Shown piece after piece: positions 1-6,642 of a stretch of DNA of 12,425 bases (positions are counted from its first letter, which is position 1; every line of letters begins with the position of its first letter). The position numbers and the translations under genes are program-made. The notes under the pieces are model-generated. The model searched no databases and was not told the DNA's origin. It was given only the letters and a program-made list of their open reading frames with translations. The stretch comes from an uncultured Mycoplasmatota bacterium (GTDB taxonomy: Bacteria; Bacillota_I; Bacilli_A; RF39; UBA660): positions 1 to 12,425 of the forward strand of contig URBY01000034.1 of the NCBI GenBank assembly GCA_900546245.1, given 5' to 3'.

Positions 1-257
1 ATTTTTATATGTTTTATTATTTATTTAGTTATTCAATGTGCGTATCAGTTGCGTCATATGTTTCTAAAGAAATATTGTCTGGTAATAAAGAAATGCTTGA
101 TAAATATATTAATTTCTTAAAAACAGGTAGTGATTATAGTGTTAGTGATATTTATAAAGTACTAGGTATTGATTTAGAAAATAAAAATATTTATTTAGAT
201 GCGATTGATAATTTTAATTTCTTAATTGATAAATTTGATGAAATTTATAATAATTAA
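1..257 (+). CDS. M3-family oligoendopeptidase (PepF-like), C-terminal fragment
   Basis: This is the 3' end of a gene that begins before the window; the frame is open from base 3, so the ATG at 9 is almost certainly internal. The fragment reads FYMFYYLFSYSMCVSVASY, then KEILSGNKEMLDKYINFLKTG, then a GIDLENK stretch. This layout (aromatic helix, small-residue helix, I-L-x-G, KY-x-x-FLK-x-G) is what I recall of the C-terminal helical part of M3 oligoendopeptidase F proteins, which are cytoplasmic zinc peptidases that cut short peptides. The HExxH zinc motif would lie upstream and is not visible, so activity cannot be judged. The stop is 16 bases before the dnaJ start with no terminator between, so the two genes are probably co-transcribed. 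Confidence 0.7.
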   Translation, partial: FYMFYYLFSYSMCVSVASYVSKEILSGNKEMLDKYINFLKTGSDYSVSDIYKVLGIDLENKNIYLDAIDNFNFLIDKFDEIYNN

Positions 258-259
258 AA

Positions 260-276
260 AGAGGTGAAGTAAATTG
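260..276 (+). promoter_or_regulatory. ribosome binding site and TTG start of dnaJ
   Basis: AGAGGTGA at 260-267 lies 6 bases before a TTG at 274. The next in-frame ATG is at codon 64, inside the J domain, so TTG must be the start. Confidence 0.8.
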
Positions 277-1428
277 GCAAAAAAAGATTATTATGAAGTA
301 TTAGGAGTATCTAAAGATGCTACTGATAAAGAAATAAAAAGTGCTTTTAGGCGTTTAGCAAAAGAATACCATCCTGATTTAAATAAAGCACCAGATGCTG
401 CTGAAAAATTTAAAGAAGTACAAGAAGCATATGAAGTATTATCTGATGAAAATAAAAGAAAAATGTATGATCAATATGGTCATGCCGCATTTGATCAAAA
501 TGGTAATGCTGGTTATGGTGGCTTTGGCGGTGGCTTTAACGGAGGCTTTTCATCTTCATCATTTGGTTTTGATGATATAGATTTATCTGATATATTATCA
601 GGTGTATTTGGTCAAGGTTTTGGCTTTGGTGGTGGAAGTAAGAAAAATTCAAGTAGAGCACAAAAAGGTAAAGATTTATTATTTAATATGAAGTTATCTT
701 TTATGGAAGCAGTTTATGGATGCAAAAAAGATTTTACACTTGATGTATATGAAACTTGTGATAGCTGTAATGGTAAAGGTGGACATGGAGAAAAGAAATG
801 TTCAAGATGCCATGGTTCTGGTACAGTAACAGAAGAACAAAGAACAATGTTCGGATCATTTGTTTCAAAAACAACATGTCCAGAGTGTTCAGGAAGAGGT
901 AAATCATTTGATACTGTATGTTTTGATTGTAAAGGAACAGGTAAAGTAAAAAAGAGAAAAACAATTACAGTTACAGTTCCAGCAGGTATTGATGAAGGTC
1001 AACAAATTCGTATAAAAGAAAAAGGTGAAGCTGGAGTAAATGGTGGACCTAATGGTGACGTTTATGTTGAATTTCATATTGAAGACCATCAAATATTTAA
1101 AAGAGATGGTAATGATGTTTATATGGAATTACCAATAAATATAGTAGAAGCAACTTTAGGATGTAAGAAAGATGTTCCATTAATGAAAGAAAGTATAGTA
1201 TTAAATATACCAGAAGGAACTCAAAATGGGGATAAACACAGAATTAAAGGAAAAGGTGTTCCATACATTAATTCATCAAAAGTTGGGGACATGTATATTG
1301 TTATAAAAGTTGTTATACCTACTAAACTTGATAAAAAACAAAGAGAATTATTTAATGAATTATCTAAAACTAATTTAGATGACAATAATGATTTCATAAC
1401 AAAATTTAGAAAATTTTTTAGAAGGTAA
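274..1428 (+). CDS. dnaJ: Chaperone protein DnaJ (Hsp40), TTG start
   Basis: This is the co-chaperone that delivers unfolded clients to DnaK and stimulates its ATPase through the J domain. All type-I DnaJ parts are present in order in 384 residues, a normal length. The J domain covers about 4-70 with the HPD motif at 33-35. A Gly/Phe-rich region covers about 76-122 and includes a DIDLSDILSGVFG segment. Four CxxCxGxG zinc repeats lie at 162, 176, 202 and 216, all eight cysteines intact. The client-binding beta domains follow to about 365. It follows the PepF-like gene closely and ends at a terminator. In Bacillus dnaJ sits in the hrcA-grpE-dnaK-dnaJ operon; those partners are not in this window, and no CIRCE inverted repeat is visible in the short upstream stretch. 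Confidence 0.98.
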   Translation: MAKKDYYEVLGVSKDATDKEIKSAFRRLAKEYHPDLNKAPDAAEKFKEVQEAYEVLSDENKRKMYDQYGHAAFDQNGNAGYGGFGGGFNGGFSSSSFGFDDIDLSDILSGVFGQGFGFGGGSKKNSSRAQKGKDLLFNMKLSFMEAVYGCKKDFTLDVYETCDSCNGKGGHGEKKCSRCHGSGTVTEEQRTMFGSFVSKTTCPECSGRGKSFDTVCFDCKGTGKVKKRKTITVTVPAGIDEGQQIRIKEKGEAGVNGGPNGDVYVEFHIEDHQIFKRDGNDVYMELPINIVEATLGCKKDVPLMKESIVLNIPEGTQNGDKHRIKGKGVPYINSSKVGDMYIVIKVVIPTKLDKKQRELFNELSKTNLDDNNDFITKFRKFFRR

Positions 1429-1442
1429 AAATGCCTTCTTTT
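1420..1442 (+). terminator. Rho-independent terminator after dnaJ
   Basis: The arms AGAAGG (1420-1425) and CCTTCT (1434-1439) pair and are followed by a T run to 1442. The left arm is the last coding sequence of dnaJ, and the TAA stop (1426-1428) lies in the loop. Confidence 0.75.
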
Positions 1443-1445
1443 AAA

Positions 1446-1474
1446 TTGACTTTATTAATGAATTTTGATAATAT
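1446..1474 (+). promoter_or_regulatory. Sigma-A-type promoter for the HD-GYP gene
   Basis: TTGACT (1446-1451) is followed after 17 bases by TAATAT (1469-1474), preceded by TG one base before (1466-1467), an extended -10. GATAAT at 1467-1472 with a 15-base spacer is an alternative reading. The promoter starts 4 bases after the dnaJ terminator, so the HD-GYP gene is probably a separate unit. Confidence 0.6.
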
Positions 1475-1493
1475 AAATAATAGGTGAAATAAT

Positions 1494-2636
1494 ATGGAGA
1501 TTAAAAGCAGAGATAAATTAGAGCCAGGTGATGTGCTTGCTAAACCAATTTATAATTCAAATGGTGTAGCTCTTTTACCTGCGGGTGCGGTTTTAAGTGA
1601 AAGCAATATAGATAGACTTCAAAAAGATTATAATGATATATCAGAGTTTTTTTGTGTAGATACTCCTGGTACTGAGAATATAATTATTGAAGATAACATT
1701 GGTGAAGAAGTTAGAATTAAAACATCAATAGCAATAAGAAATAAACAAATTAGAGAAATAATAGAACAATCAAAAGTTATTTCCCATCAAATTATAAATT
1801 ACAATATACATGATGTTGATTTTTATGATACTAGAAATAAATCCGATTATGTTACTAGACATGCTGTTAATGTAGCAATTGTGTCATGTATTATTGCAAA
1901 AAGTATGGGATATAGTGAAAAAGAGTTAGAAGAAATAACTCTTGCAGGTTTACTTCATGATTTTGCAAGAAGCAATCAAAGTGATTCTAATATTGAAAAA
2001 TTATATACTGATAGATTAAAATGTAAAAAAGAGGAAATATTACCTTATTTAACAGTTGATTTATTAAAGGATACTGATTTCGTAAGAACAGGAGAAATAT
2101 CACAAAATGTTTTAAGTAGTATATTATGTCATCATGAACATCAAAATGGACAAGGATACTATAAAGTTCCAGCAGAAATTATAAAAAAACATAAATATGC
2201 ATCTATTTTACATGTAGCTGATATTTATGATACTTTATCTAATAATGATACCAAGTCTATTTTAATTGATTTACCAGAAAATGCTTTATATTTATTTAAT
2301 AGAAGTGGAGGTATGACACCTAAAAATATAATTACCTATTTTATGAAAGATTATGGTGCTGTATCAGAAAGTCAAAGATTATTTGATCCAACAGTTGTAA
2401 AACATTTTATAAAATGTGTTTCAATATATTCTAAAGGAAGAAGAGTAAAATTATCAAATGGTGATATTGCTGTTGTAAATAGAAATTTTTTGGGTCATAG
2501 TGATAGACCTGAAGTTGTTGTTATTGATGGTGCTTTAAAAGGAAAGACAATTAATTTAACTGAAAATGTAAATTATTTAAATTTATCTGTAATTGATTAT
2601 GTTCATGATGAAAAAGATAATAAATTAAAAATGTAG
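1494..2636 (+). CDS. HD-GYP-type domain protein with altered metal-site motifs
   Basis: The protein has the three-part build of Bacillota HD-GYP proteins. Residues 1-60 form the N-terminal module (LEPGDVLAKPIYNSNGVALL). The HD-GYP domain spans about 115-250, and the C-terminal module spans about 300-375 (FIKCVSIYSKGRRVKLSNG). Family members hydrolyse cyclic di-GMP at a metal centre. Visible ligands are H123 (RHAVNV), H155-D156, H213-H214 and D243. The signature is degenerate: the usual HDIGK is HDFAR, the HHExxDGxGYP loop reads HHEHQNGQGYY (D to N218, P to Y223), and the expected HP histidine appears to be L183. Activity may be lost or changed, and a sensor or scaffold role is possible. No GGDEF or EAL domain is visible nearby. 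There are no membrane segments. The start is ATG with AGGTGA at 1482-1487. Confidence 0.8.
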   Translation: MEIKSRDKLEPGDVLAKPIYNSNGVALLPAGAVLSESNIDRLQKDYNDISEFFCVDTPGTENIIIEDNIGEEVRIKTSIAIRNKQIREIIEQSKVISHQIINYNIHDVDFYDTRNKSDYVTRHAVNVAIVSCIIAKSMGYSEKELEEITLAGLLHDFARSNQSDSNIEKLYTDRLKCKKEEILPYLTVDLLKDTDFVRTGEISQNVLSSILCHHEHQNGQGYYKVPAEIIKKHKYASILHVADIYDTLSNNDTKSILIDLPENALYLFNRSGGMTPKNIITYFMKDYGAVSESQRLFDPTVVKHFIKCVSIYSKGRRVKLSNGDIAVVNRNFLGHSDRPEVVVIDGALKGKTINLTENVNYLNLSVIDYVHDEKDNKLKM

Positions 2637-2658
2637 AGTTAATTAAGCTCTACATTTT
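2628..2658. terminator. Bidirectional terminator between convergent genes
   Basis: An 11-bp perfect stem pairs 2628-2638 with 2648-2658, with a 9-base loop. TTTTCTTTTTC follows on the + strand and TTTTAATTTATT on the - strand. The HD-GYP stop (TAG 2634-2636) lies in the stem and the AAA+ stop (TAA, complement of 2639-2641) in the loop. Confidence 0.8.
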
Positions 2659-3586
2659 CTTTTTCTAAAAATTCTTTAAATGTATCTTTAAATACAATAA
2701 TTTCTTTTTGTACAACATCAGAATAAACGCTAGTACAATTTTTTATTGCTTCATATATATGTTTAAATGTAACAATATCAGAGTTTTCAAATCTAGCATA
2801 TGTAAAACATTTTGATAAAAGTGCAAGTGAAACATCCGGGTATCTTGAATTATTTTCATAAACTCTTTTATATTCACTTGTCATATTTACTATAAATTTA
2901 CATACATTTTCTAAAACCCAAGTTGTATATGGCCATCTAACACCAGTTGCTTTTTCTATTTTCTTTGTTGTACCAACAAGAATTTTAACAGTTGTTTCTT
3001 GATCGGGTTCTTCTACTTCAATTCTTTCAAAACGTCTTAAAAATGCTTTATCTTTAAGTAAGTTCTCTTCAAATTCTTGAGTAGTAGTTGCACCTATTAT
3101 TTTTATGTCACCTCTATCAAGTCCTGGTTTTAACATATTTAGGAAGTCAACATCACCGTTTTTTGATGCAGTAACAAGTGTGTGTATTTCATCAATAAAC
3201 AATATTATATCTTTTTTACCCATAATTTCGTTTATTAAAAGTTGAAGCTTAGAATCTTGAACACCATCACTTGTATATGTTCCAAGAAGGGAAGATGTAT
3301 TAATTTTATATATTTTTGTATTTAAAAGTGCATTAGGTACTTCTTTTCTTTGTATTAAATAGTTTAATCCTTCTACAATAGCAGTTTTACCTATACCAGG
3401 TTTACCTGTTAAGACCGCAGATTTTTCTGGACTAAGTAATATTAATATAAGTTTTTTTATTTCCTCATCTCTTGCAATCGCAGGATTAGTAACATATTCT
3501 TTTTTACTTAAATCTTCAGCGTATGTATTAAGCATACTAAAACCATTTGAAAATGGACTATATTCCATAAAATCATTATTATCCAT
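2639..3586 (-). CDS. Stand-alone ClpA/ClpB first-domain-type AAA+ ATPase
   Basis: This 315-residue protein is essentially one AAA+ module closest to the first ATPase domain of ClpB/ClpA/ClpC. It has Walker A GKPGIGKT at 61-68 followed by AIVEGL, a substrate-pore-loop-like GTYTSDG with Y104, Walker B IILFIDE with D132-E133, sensor 1 IIGATTT at 163-169 and an arginine-finger FLRRFE with R184-R185. RYPDVSLALL (about 248-257) replaces the usual LPDKAIDL. It lacks the Clp N-domain, the ClpB middle coiled coil and the second ATPase ring, so it cannot be a standard ClpB or ClpC. The intact motifs suggest an active ATPase that may form rings and thread or remodel a protein; partner and substrate are unknown. 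The ATG is preceded by GAGGAG (complement of 3595-3600). It converges on the HD-GYP gene and diverges from rsmE. Confidence 0.85.
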   Translation of the reverse strand: MDNNDFMEYSPFSNGFSMLNTYAEDLSKKEYVTNPAIARDEEIKKLILILLSPEKSAVLTGKPGIGKTAIVEGLNYLIQRKEVPNALLNTKIYKINTSSLLGTYTSDGVQDSKLQLLINEIMGKKDIILFIDEIHTLVTASKNGDVDFLNMLKPGLDRGDIKIIGATTTQEFEENLLKDKAFLRRFERIEVEEPDQETTVKILVGTTKKIEKATGVRWPYTTWVLENVCKFIVNMTSEYKRVYENNSRYPDVSLALLSKCFTYARFENSDIVTFKHIYEAIKNCTSVYSDVVQKEIIVFKDTFKEFLEKENVELN

Positions 3587-3606
3587 GTATCATTCTCCTC
3601 ATACAT

Positions 3607-3648
3607 TACTAGTATATCAAAATACGACAAATTTTACTAGTAAAATTT
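3607..3648. promoter_or_regulatory. Operator-like palindromes in the divergent promoter region
   Basis: TACTAGTA occurs twice, at 3607-3614 and 3635-3642, 28 bases apart. The second copy is the centre of a perfect 20-bp palindrome at 3629-3648 (AAATTTTACTAGTAAAATTT). The first copy overlaps the likely -10 of the AAA+ gene. The arrangement suggests a dimeric regulator binding two sites, but the binding protein is unknown. Confidence 0.45.
3611..3619 (-). promoter_or_regulatory. Extended -10 promoter of the AAA+ gene
   Basis: On the - strand the sequence is TGATATACT: TG, one base, then TATACT (5 of 6 to consensus). It sits about 25 bases before the start codon. No good -35 is seen at 16-18 bases, which is tolerable for an extended -10. 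Confidence 0.55.
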
Positions 3649-3682
3649 TGTAAAGAAACATAAATGTTCGTAAAATTCATTG

Positions 3683-3688
3683 TATAAT
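3683..3688 (+). promoter_or_regulatory. -10 box of the rsmE unit
   Basis: A perfect TATAAT lies 36 bases before the rsmE start. No convincing -35 lies at the right distance, which suggests a weak or activator-assisted promoter. GTAAAATT occurs at 3640-3647 and again at 3670-3677 upstream. Confidence 0.5.
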
Positions 3689-3714
3689 ACTTTTTTCTAA
3701 TTTATAATTAAATT

Positions 3715-3727
3715 GGTGATAAAAATG
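3715..3727 (+). promoter_or_regulatory. ribosome binding site that fixes the rsmE start
   Basis: GGTGA at 3715-3719 lies 5 bases before ATG 3725. An in-frame TTG at 3713 would place this site inside the gene, so ATG is preferred; it gives the family-typical MQRYF start. Confidence 0.75.
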
Positions 3728-4432
3728 CAGAGATATTTTGCAGTAGATAAAGATTTAAATATTAGTGACAAAGATAAACATCATATAATAAATGTAATGA
3801 GAATGAAATTAAATGATAAAATAGAAATTGTATATAATGAAAAAGTTTATATGTGTGAGATAAACGATATATCTAAAAAAGATGTAAGTTATAGTGTGAA
3901 AGATATTATTGATGTAAATAATGAACTTCCTTTAAAAGTGACAATAGCAGTTTCTTTAGTAAATGAAAAGAAACTTGATTTCATTTTACAAAAATGTACA
4001 GAGCTTGGTGTATATGATTTTATACTTGTAAATTCTGATAGAAGTAAAATAAAAATAGATGGAAAAGAAAAAAAGAAAATAGAAAGATGGAATACAATTA
4101 CAAAGGAAGCAGCAGAACAATCTCATAGAAATATTAAACCAATTGTAAGAGATATTATGTCTATAAACGATGTATTAAAATTAGATTATGATTTAAAACT
4201 TACATGTTCAACTAAAGAAAATGAAAAAACTATTAAAAATGTGTTACAAAATTCGACAAATTGTGATAGAATTATCATAGTGGTTGGTCCTGAAGGGGGC
4301 CTTACTGTTTCTGAAGAAGAAAAATTAGAAAAAAATGGGTTTATTCCAGTTACTTTAGGTAATTTAATTTTAAGAACTGAAACTGTTCCTATTTATATTA
4401 TGAGTTTAGTAAATTATGAGGTGGCATTATGA
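3725..4432 (+). CDS. rsmE: 16S rRNA (uracil1498-N3)-methyltransferase RsmE
   Basis: RsmE methylates N3 of U1498 in 16S rRNA near the decoding site, using S-adenosylmethionine; it is a cytoplasmic SPOUT-class enzyme. In this 235-residue reading, a PUA-like N-terminal domain (MQRYF, HHIINVMRMK) is followed by the knotted methyltransferase domain. That domain shows KLDFILQKCTELGV, ERWNTITKEAAEQS (about 120-133), VGPEGGLT (187-194) and LGNLILRTET (211-220), the last two forming the cofactor-binding knot. Length is normal. The TGA stop overlaps the ATG of the next gene by 4 bases, so the two are probably translationally coupled. In Bacillus this gene follows prmA downstream of dnaJ; here prmA is not next to it and a new promoter region precedes it. 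Confidence 0.96.
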   Translation: MQRYFAVDKDLNISDKDKHHIINVMRMKLNDKIEIVYNEKVYMCEINDISKKDVSYSVKDIIDVNNELPLKVTIAVSLVNEKKLDFILQKCTELGVYDFILVNSDRSKIKIDGKEKKKIERWNTITKEAAEQSHRNIKPIVRDIMSINDVLKLDYDLKLTCSTKENEKTIKNVLQNSTNCDRIIIVVGPEGGLTVSEEEKLEKNGFIPVTLGNLILRTETVPIYIMSLVNYEVAL

Positions 4433-5229
4433 AAAATATTAATTCATTACTATATAAATTTTCGGATATGGATAAAAGTAGTCAAATACTATTGTTTTTA
4501 ATTATACTTGTTTTATTAATGCTTATAAGTATAACAGTTATAAATCATATAACTAAAAAGAAAAATAATAAATATGATATAGATAACAAAAATATTAAAA
4601 GATATTCTGATTTAATAAAAGAAGAAGATAAAATGGAAATATCTGAGATAAAAGATAATAAGAAAGAAACAAAAGAATCAATAGTTAATAATGAAAGGAA
4701 AAATGCACCTGAAATTATAGAAAAATTAGATGAAGAAGAAATAGAATCTTTAGAAATTGAGGAACCAAAAGAGGAAGTAATTGTTACAAAACCAAGTAGT
4801 ATTGAAGAAATATCAAAATTAATAGAAAATACATTAGAACAAGAGCCTATTGATCTAACTAATTTTGAAGAGGAACAAGAAAAAGATGCGATTATAAGTT
4901 ATGATGAACTTGTAAAAAGAGCAGGAGCAAAAAAAATAATTTATAGAGCAGAAACAAAGGCAGAAGAGAAAAAAGAACCTGTTAAAGTTATTAAATCAGA
5001 AAATAAAAAGATTGAAGATAACTCATATAAGTTTAAAAAAAGTGAATATTCTGGTACATTTAAGGCATCACAAATTGTATCACCTGTTTATGGAGTGCAA
5101 AAAGATAAGAGTAATGATGAGAATTTTATTGATTTAGAAGAATTTAAAATCAATGAAAAAGAAGATGAAATGGAAAGAGAAACTGAATTTTTAGGAAAAC
5201 TAAAAACATTTAGAAATAATCTTGACTAA
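4429..5229 (+). CDS. Membrane-anchored acidic, mostly disordered protein of unknown function
   Basis: I do not recognise this 266-residue protein. One hydrophobic segment at about 19-40 (QILLFLIILVLLMLISITV) is followed at once by KKKNNK. By the positive-inside rule the long C-terminal part faces the cytoplasm. Residues 50-170 are rich in Glu, Lys and Asp and look disordered or coiled. The C-terminal third has more defined stretches: YDELVKRAGAKKIIYRAE (about 162-179) and FKASQIVSPVYG (about 210-221), then an acidic tail ending in FLGKLKTFRNNLD. The SPVYG stretch looks like a short conserved binding motif, but I cannot name a family. Its SD (GAGGTGG, 4418-4424) lies inside rsmE and the start overlaps the rsmE stop. 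A membrane tether or scaffold for a cytoplasmic partner is an inference only. Confidence 0.8.
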   Translation: MKNINSLLYKFSDMDKSSQILLFLIILVLLMLISITVINHITKKKNNKYDIDNKNIKRYSDLIKEEDKMEISEIKDNKKETKESIVNNERKNAPEIIEKLDEEEIESLEIEEPKEEVIVTKPSSIEEISKLIENTLEQEPIDLTNFEEEQEKDAIISYDELVKRAGAKKIIYRAETKAEEKKEPVKVIKSENKKIEDNSYKFKKSEYSGTFKASQIVSPVYGVQKDKSNDENFIDLEEFKINEKEDEMERETEFLGKLKTFRNNLD

Positions 5230-5249
5230 TTAAAAAGTTATGATATCAT
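5222..5249 (+). promoter_or_regulatory. Promoter of mtaB overlapping the end of the upstream gene
   Basis: TTGACT (5222-5227) is followed after 16 bases by TATCAT (5244-5249), preceded by TG one base before (5241-5242). The -35 lies in the last codons and stop of the upstream gene. The -10 lies in a perfect 14-bp palindrome, TTATGATATCATAA (5238-5251), which could also be an operator. Confidence 0.6.
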
Positions 5250-5278
5250 AAAACAGTAATTATTTACTGTTTTTGTTT
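5250..5278 (+). terminator. Rho-independent terminator of the rsmE unit
   Basis: A 10-bp perfect stem (5250-5259 with 5264-5273) with loop TTAT is followed by T-rich sequence to 5279. A transcript started from the promoter just upstream would begin near 5255-5256, inside the left arm, and so would not form the full hairpin. Confidence 0.75.
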
Positions 5279-5292
5279 TAAGGAGGTATAAT

Positions 5293-6597
5293 ATGAAAGT
5301 AGGCTTTTGTTCATTAGGTTGTAAAGTTAATGCATATGAAACAGAATATGCAATTAATGAATTTAAAAAAAGAGGTTATGAGATAGTATCTTTTGATGAT
5401 TATGCAGATGTTTATGTAGTAAATACTTGTTCTGTTACTAATGCGAGTGATCAAAAAAGTAGAAAAATGCTTAGAAGTGCATGTAATAAAAATAAGAATG
5501 CAGTTGTTGTAGCCATGGGTTGTTATGCTCAGGTTAATTCAAAAGTAATAGAAGATATAGATGGTGTTTCAATAATTATAGGTAATAAAGATAAAAATAA
5601 AATAGTAGATTTAGTAGAAGAATATATAAAAGATAATAAAAAAATAGAAAATATTTATGATTTATTTCATACATCTTTTGAAGATATGTATTTAGATAAA
5701 TTTGAAAATCATACAAGAGCATTTGTTAAAATTCAAGATGGATGTAATAACTTTTGTTCATATTGTATAATTCCATATACAAGAGGTAATGTAAGAAGTA
5801 AGAAAAAAGAAAATGTAATTAGTGAAATAAAAGCACTCGTTAAAAATGGGTATAAGGAAGTTGTATTAACAGGAATACATACAGGTCATTATGGTCAAGA
5901 TTTAAAAGAATATGATTTTAGTGACTTACTTTTAGAGTTAGAACAAATAGATGGTTTAGAAAGAATTAGAATATCATCAATTGAAATAACAGAATTAACA
6001 GATAAATTTATGGATGTACTTAAAACAAGTAAAAAAATAGTTAATCATATTCATATTCCACTTCAAAGTGGTTGTGATAAAATTTTAAAAGCAATGAATA
6101 GAAAATATGATATGCAATATTTTATTAATAAAATAAATCAAATTAGAAGTATTAGAAAAGATATAGCAATAACAAGTGATGTTATAGTAGGTTTTCCAGG
6201 TGAAACAGATGAAGATTTTAATATAACAAAAGAAAATATTAAGAAAATTAAATTTACTGAGCTTCATGTATTTCCATATTCAAAAAGAGAAGGTACACCA
6301 GCTGCGATTATGAAAAATCAAATAGATGGAAATGTTAAAAAGCAAAGAGTAAAGGAATTAATTGAAGTAAGTGAAGAATTAAAAAATGAATACTATAAAA
6401 AATTTATAGGTAAATCTTTAGAAGTATTAGTTGAAACATATTCTGATGGATATTTAATTGGTCATTTATCAAACTATGGTAAAGTTAAATTTAAGGGTGA
6501 TGAAGGCCTTTTACATAGTCTTGTAATGGTTAAATTAAATGATTATGAAAATGATGAATTTATGGGTGAACTTATAAAAGAAGAAATATTAGCTTAA
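5293..6597 (+). CDS. mtaB: tRNA ct6A/t6A37 C2-methylthiotransferase MtaB
   Basis: MtaB is a radical-SAM enzyme that adds a methylthio group at C2 of threonylcarbamoyl-adenosine 37 in ANN-decoding tRNAs. All 434 residues fit. The N-terminal UPF0004 domain has the auxiliary-cluster cysteines C10 (CSLGCKVNAYE), C46 (VNTCSVTN) and C77 (MGCYAQ). The radical-SAM core has CNNFCSYC with C151, C155 and C158, followed by IIPYTRG. A C-terminal TRAM domain spans about 373-430. CKVNAYE and NTCSVTNASDQKSR favour MtaB over the related MiaB and RimO. A strong AAGGAGG (5280-5286) lies 6 bases before ATG. It has its own promoter and terminator, so it is probably expressed alone. In Bacillus it is the last gene of the dnaK operon, directly after rsmE; here the membrane-protein gene separates them. 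Confidence 0.95.
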   Translation: MKVGFCSLGCKVNAYETEYAINEFKKRGYEIVSFDDYADVYVVNTCSVTNASDQKSRKMLRSACNKNKNAVVVAMGCYAQVNSKVIEDIDGVSIIIGNKDKNKIVDLVEEYIKDNKKIENIYDLFHTSFEDMYLDKFENHTRAFVKIQDGCNNFCSYCIIPYTRGNVRSKKKENVISEIKALVKNGYKEVVLTGIHTGHYGQDLKEYDFSDLLLELEQIDGLERIRISSIEITELTDKFMDVLKTSKKIVNHIHIPLQSGCDKILKAMNRKYDMQYFINKINQIRSIRKDIAITSDVIVGFPGETDEDFNITKENIKKIKFTELHVFPYSKREGTPAAIMKNQIDGNVKKQRVKELIEVSEELKNEYYKKFIGKSLEVLVETYSDGYLIGHLSNYGKVKFKGDEGLLHSLVMVKLNDYENDEFMGELIKEEILA

Positions 6598-6624
6598 AGG
6601 TACTTAAAAAATGTACCTTTTTTT
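6596..6624 (+). terminator. Rho-independent terminator after mtaB
   Basis: AAAGGTAC (6596-6603) pairs with GTACCTTT (6613-6620) across a 9-base loop, with an unbroken T run to 6624. The stem starts inside the mtaB TAA stop. Confidence 0.85.
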
Positions 6625-6632
6625 GATATAAT
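6624..6632 (+). promoter_or_regulatory. Extended -10 promoter of recD2
   Basis: TGATATAAT is a consensus extended -10 starting at the last T of the mtaB terminator. The place for a -35 falls in the terminator loop (TTAAAA, 6604-6609, 17-base spacing) and is poor. Transcription would start near 6638-6640, leaving only a few bases before the SD. Confidence 0.6.
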
Positions 6633-6642
6633 TAAATTTAGT

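Noticed and set aside
9..257. A complete 82-aa protein starting at the ATG at base 9
   Set aside because: The frame stays open to the window edge and the sequence looks like the C-terminal end of an M3 peptidase, so the ATG is internal.
734..1092. Two overlapping reverse-strand frames inside dnaJ
   Set aside because: Both are antisense to conserved DnaJ coding sequence and have hydrophobic, low-complexity products with no ribosome binding site.
3713..3724. TTG start adding four residues to RsmE
   Set aside because: It would place the ribosome binding site inside the coding region; ATG 3725 gives the typical MQRYF start.
4430..4432. TGA read as tryptophan (Mycoplasma code)
   Set aside because: RsmE ends at its normal length there, the ATGA overlap is a classic coupled start, and Trp is encoded by TGG elsewhere.
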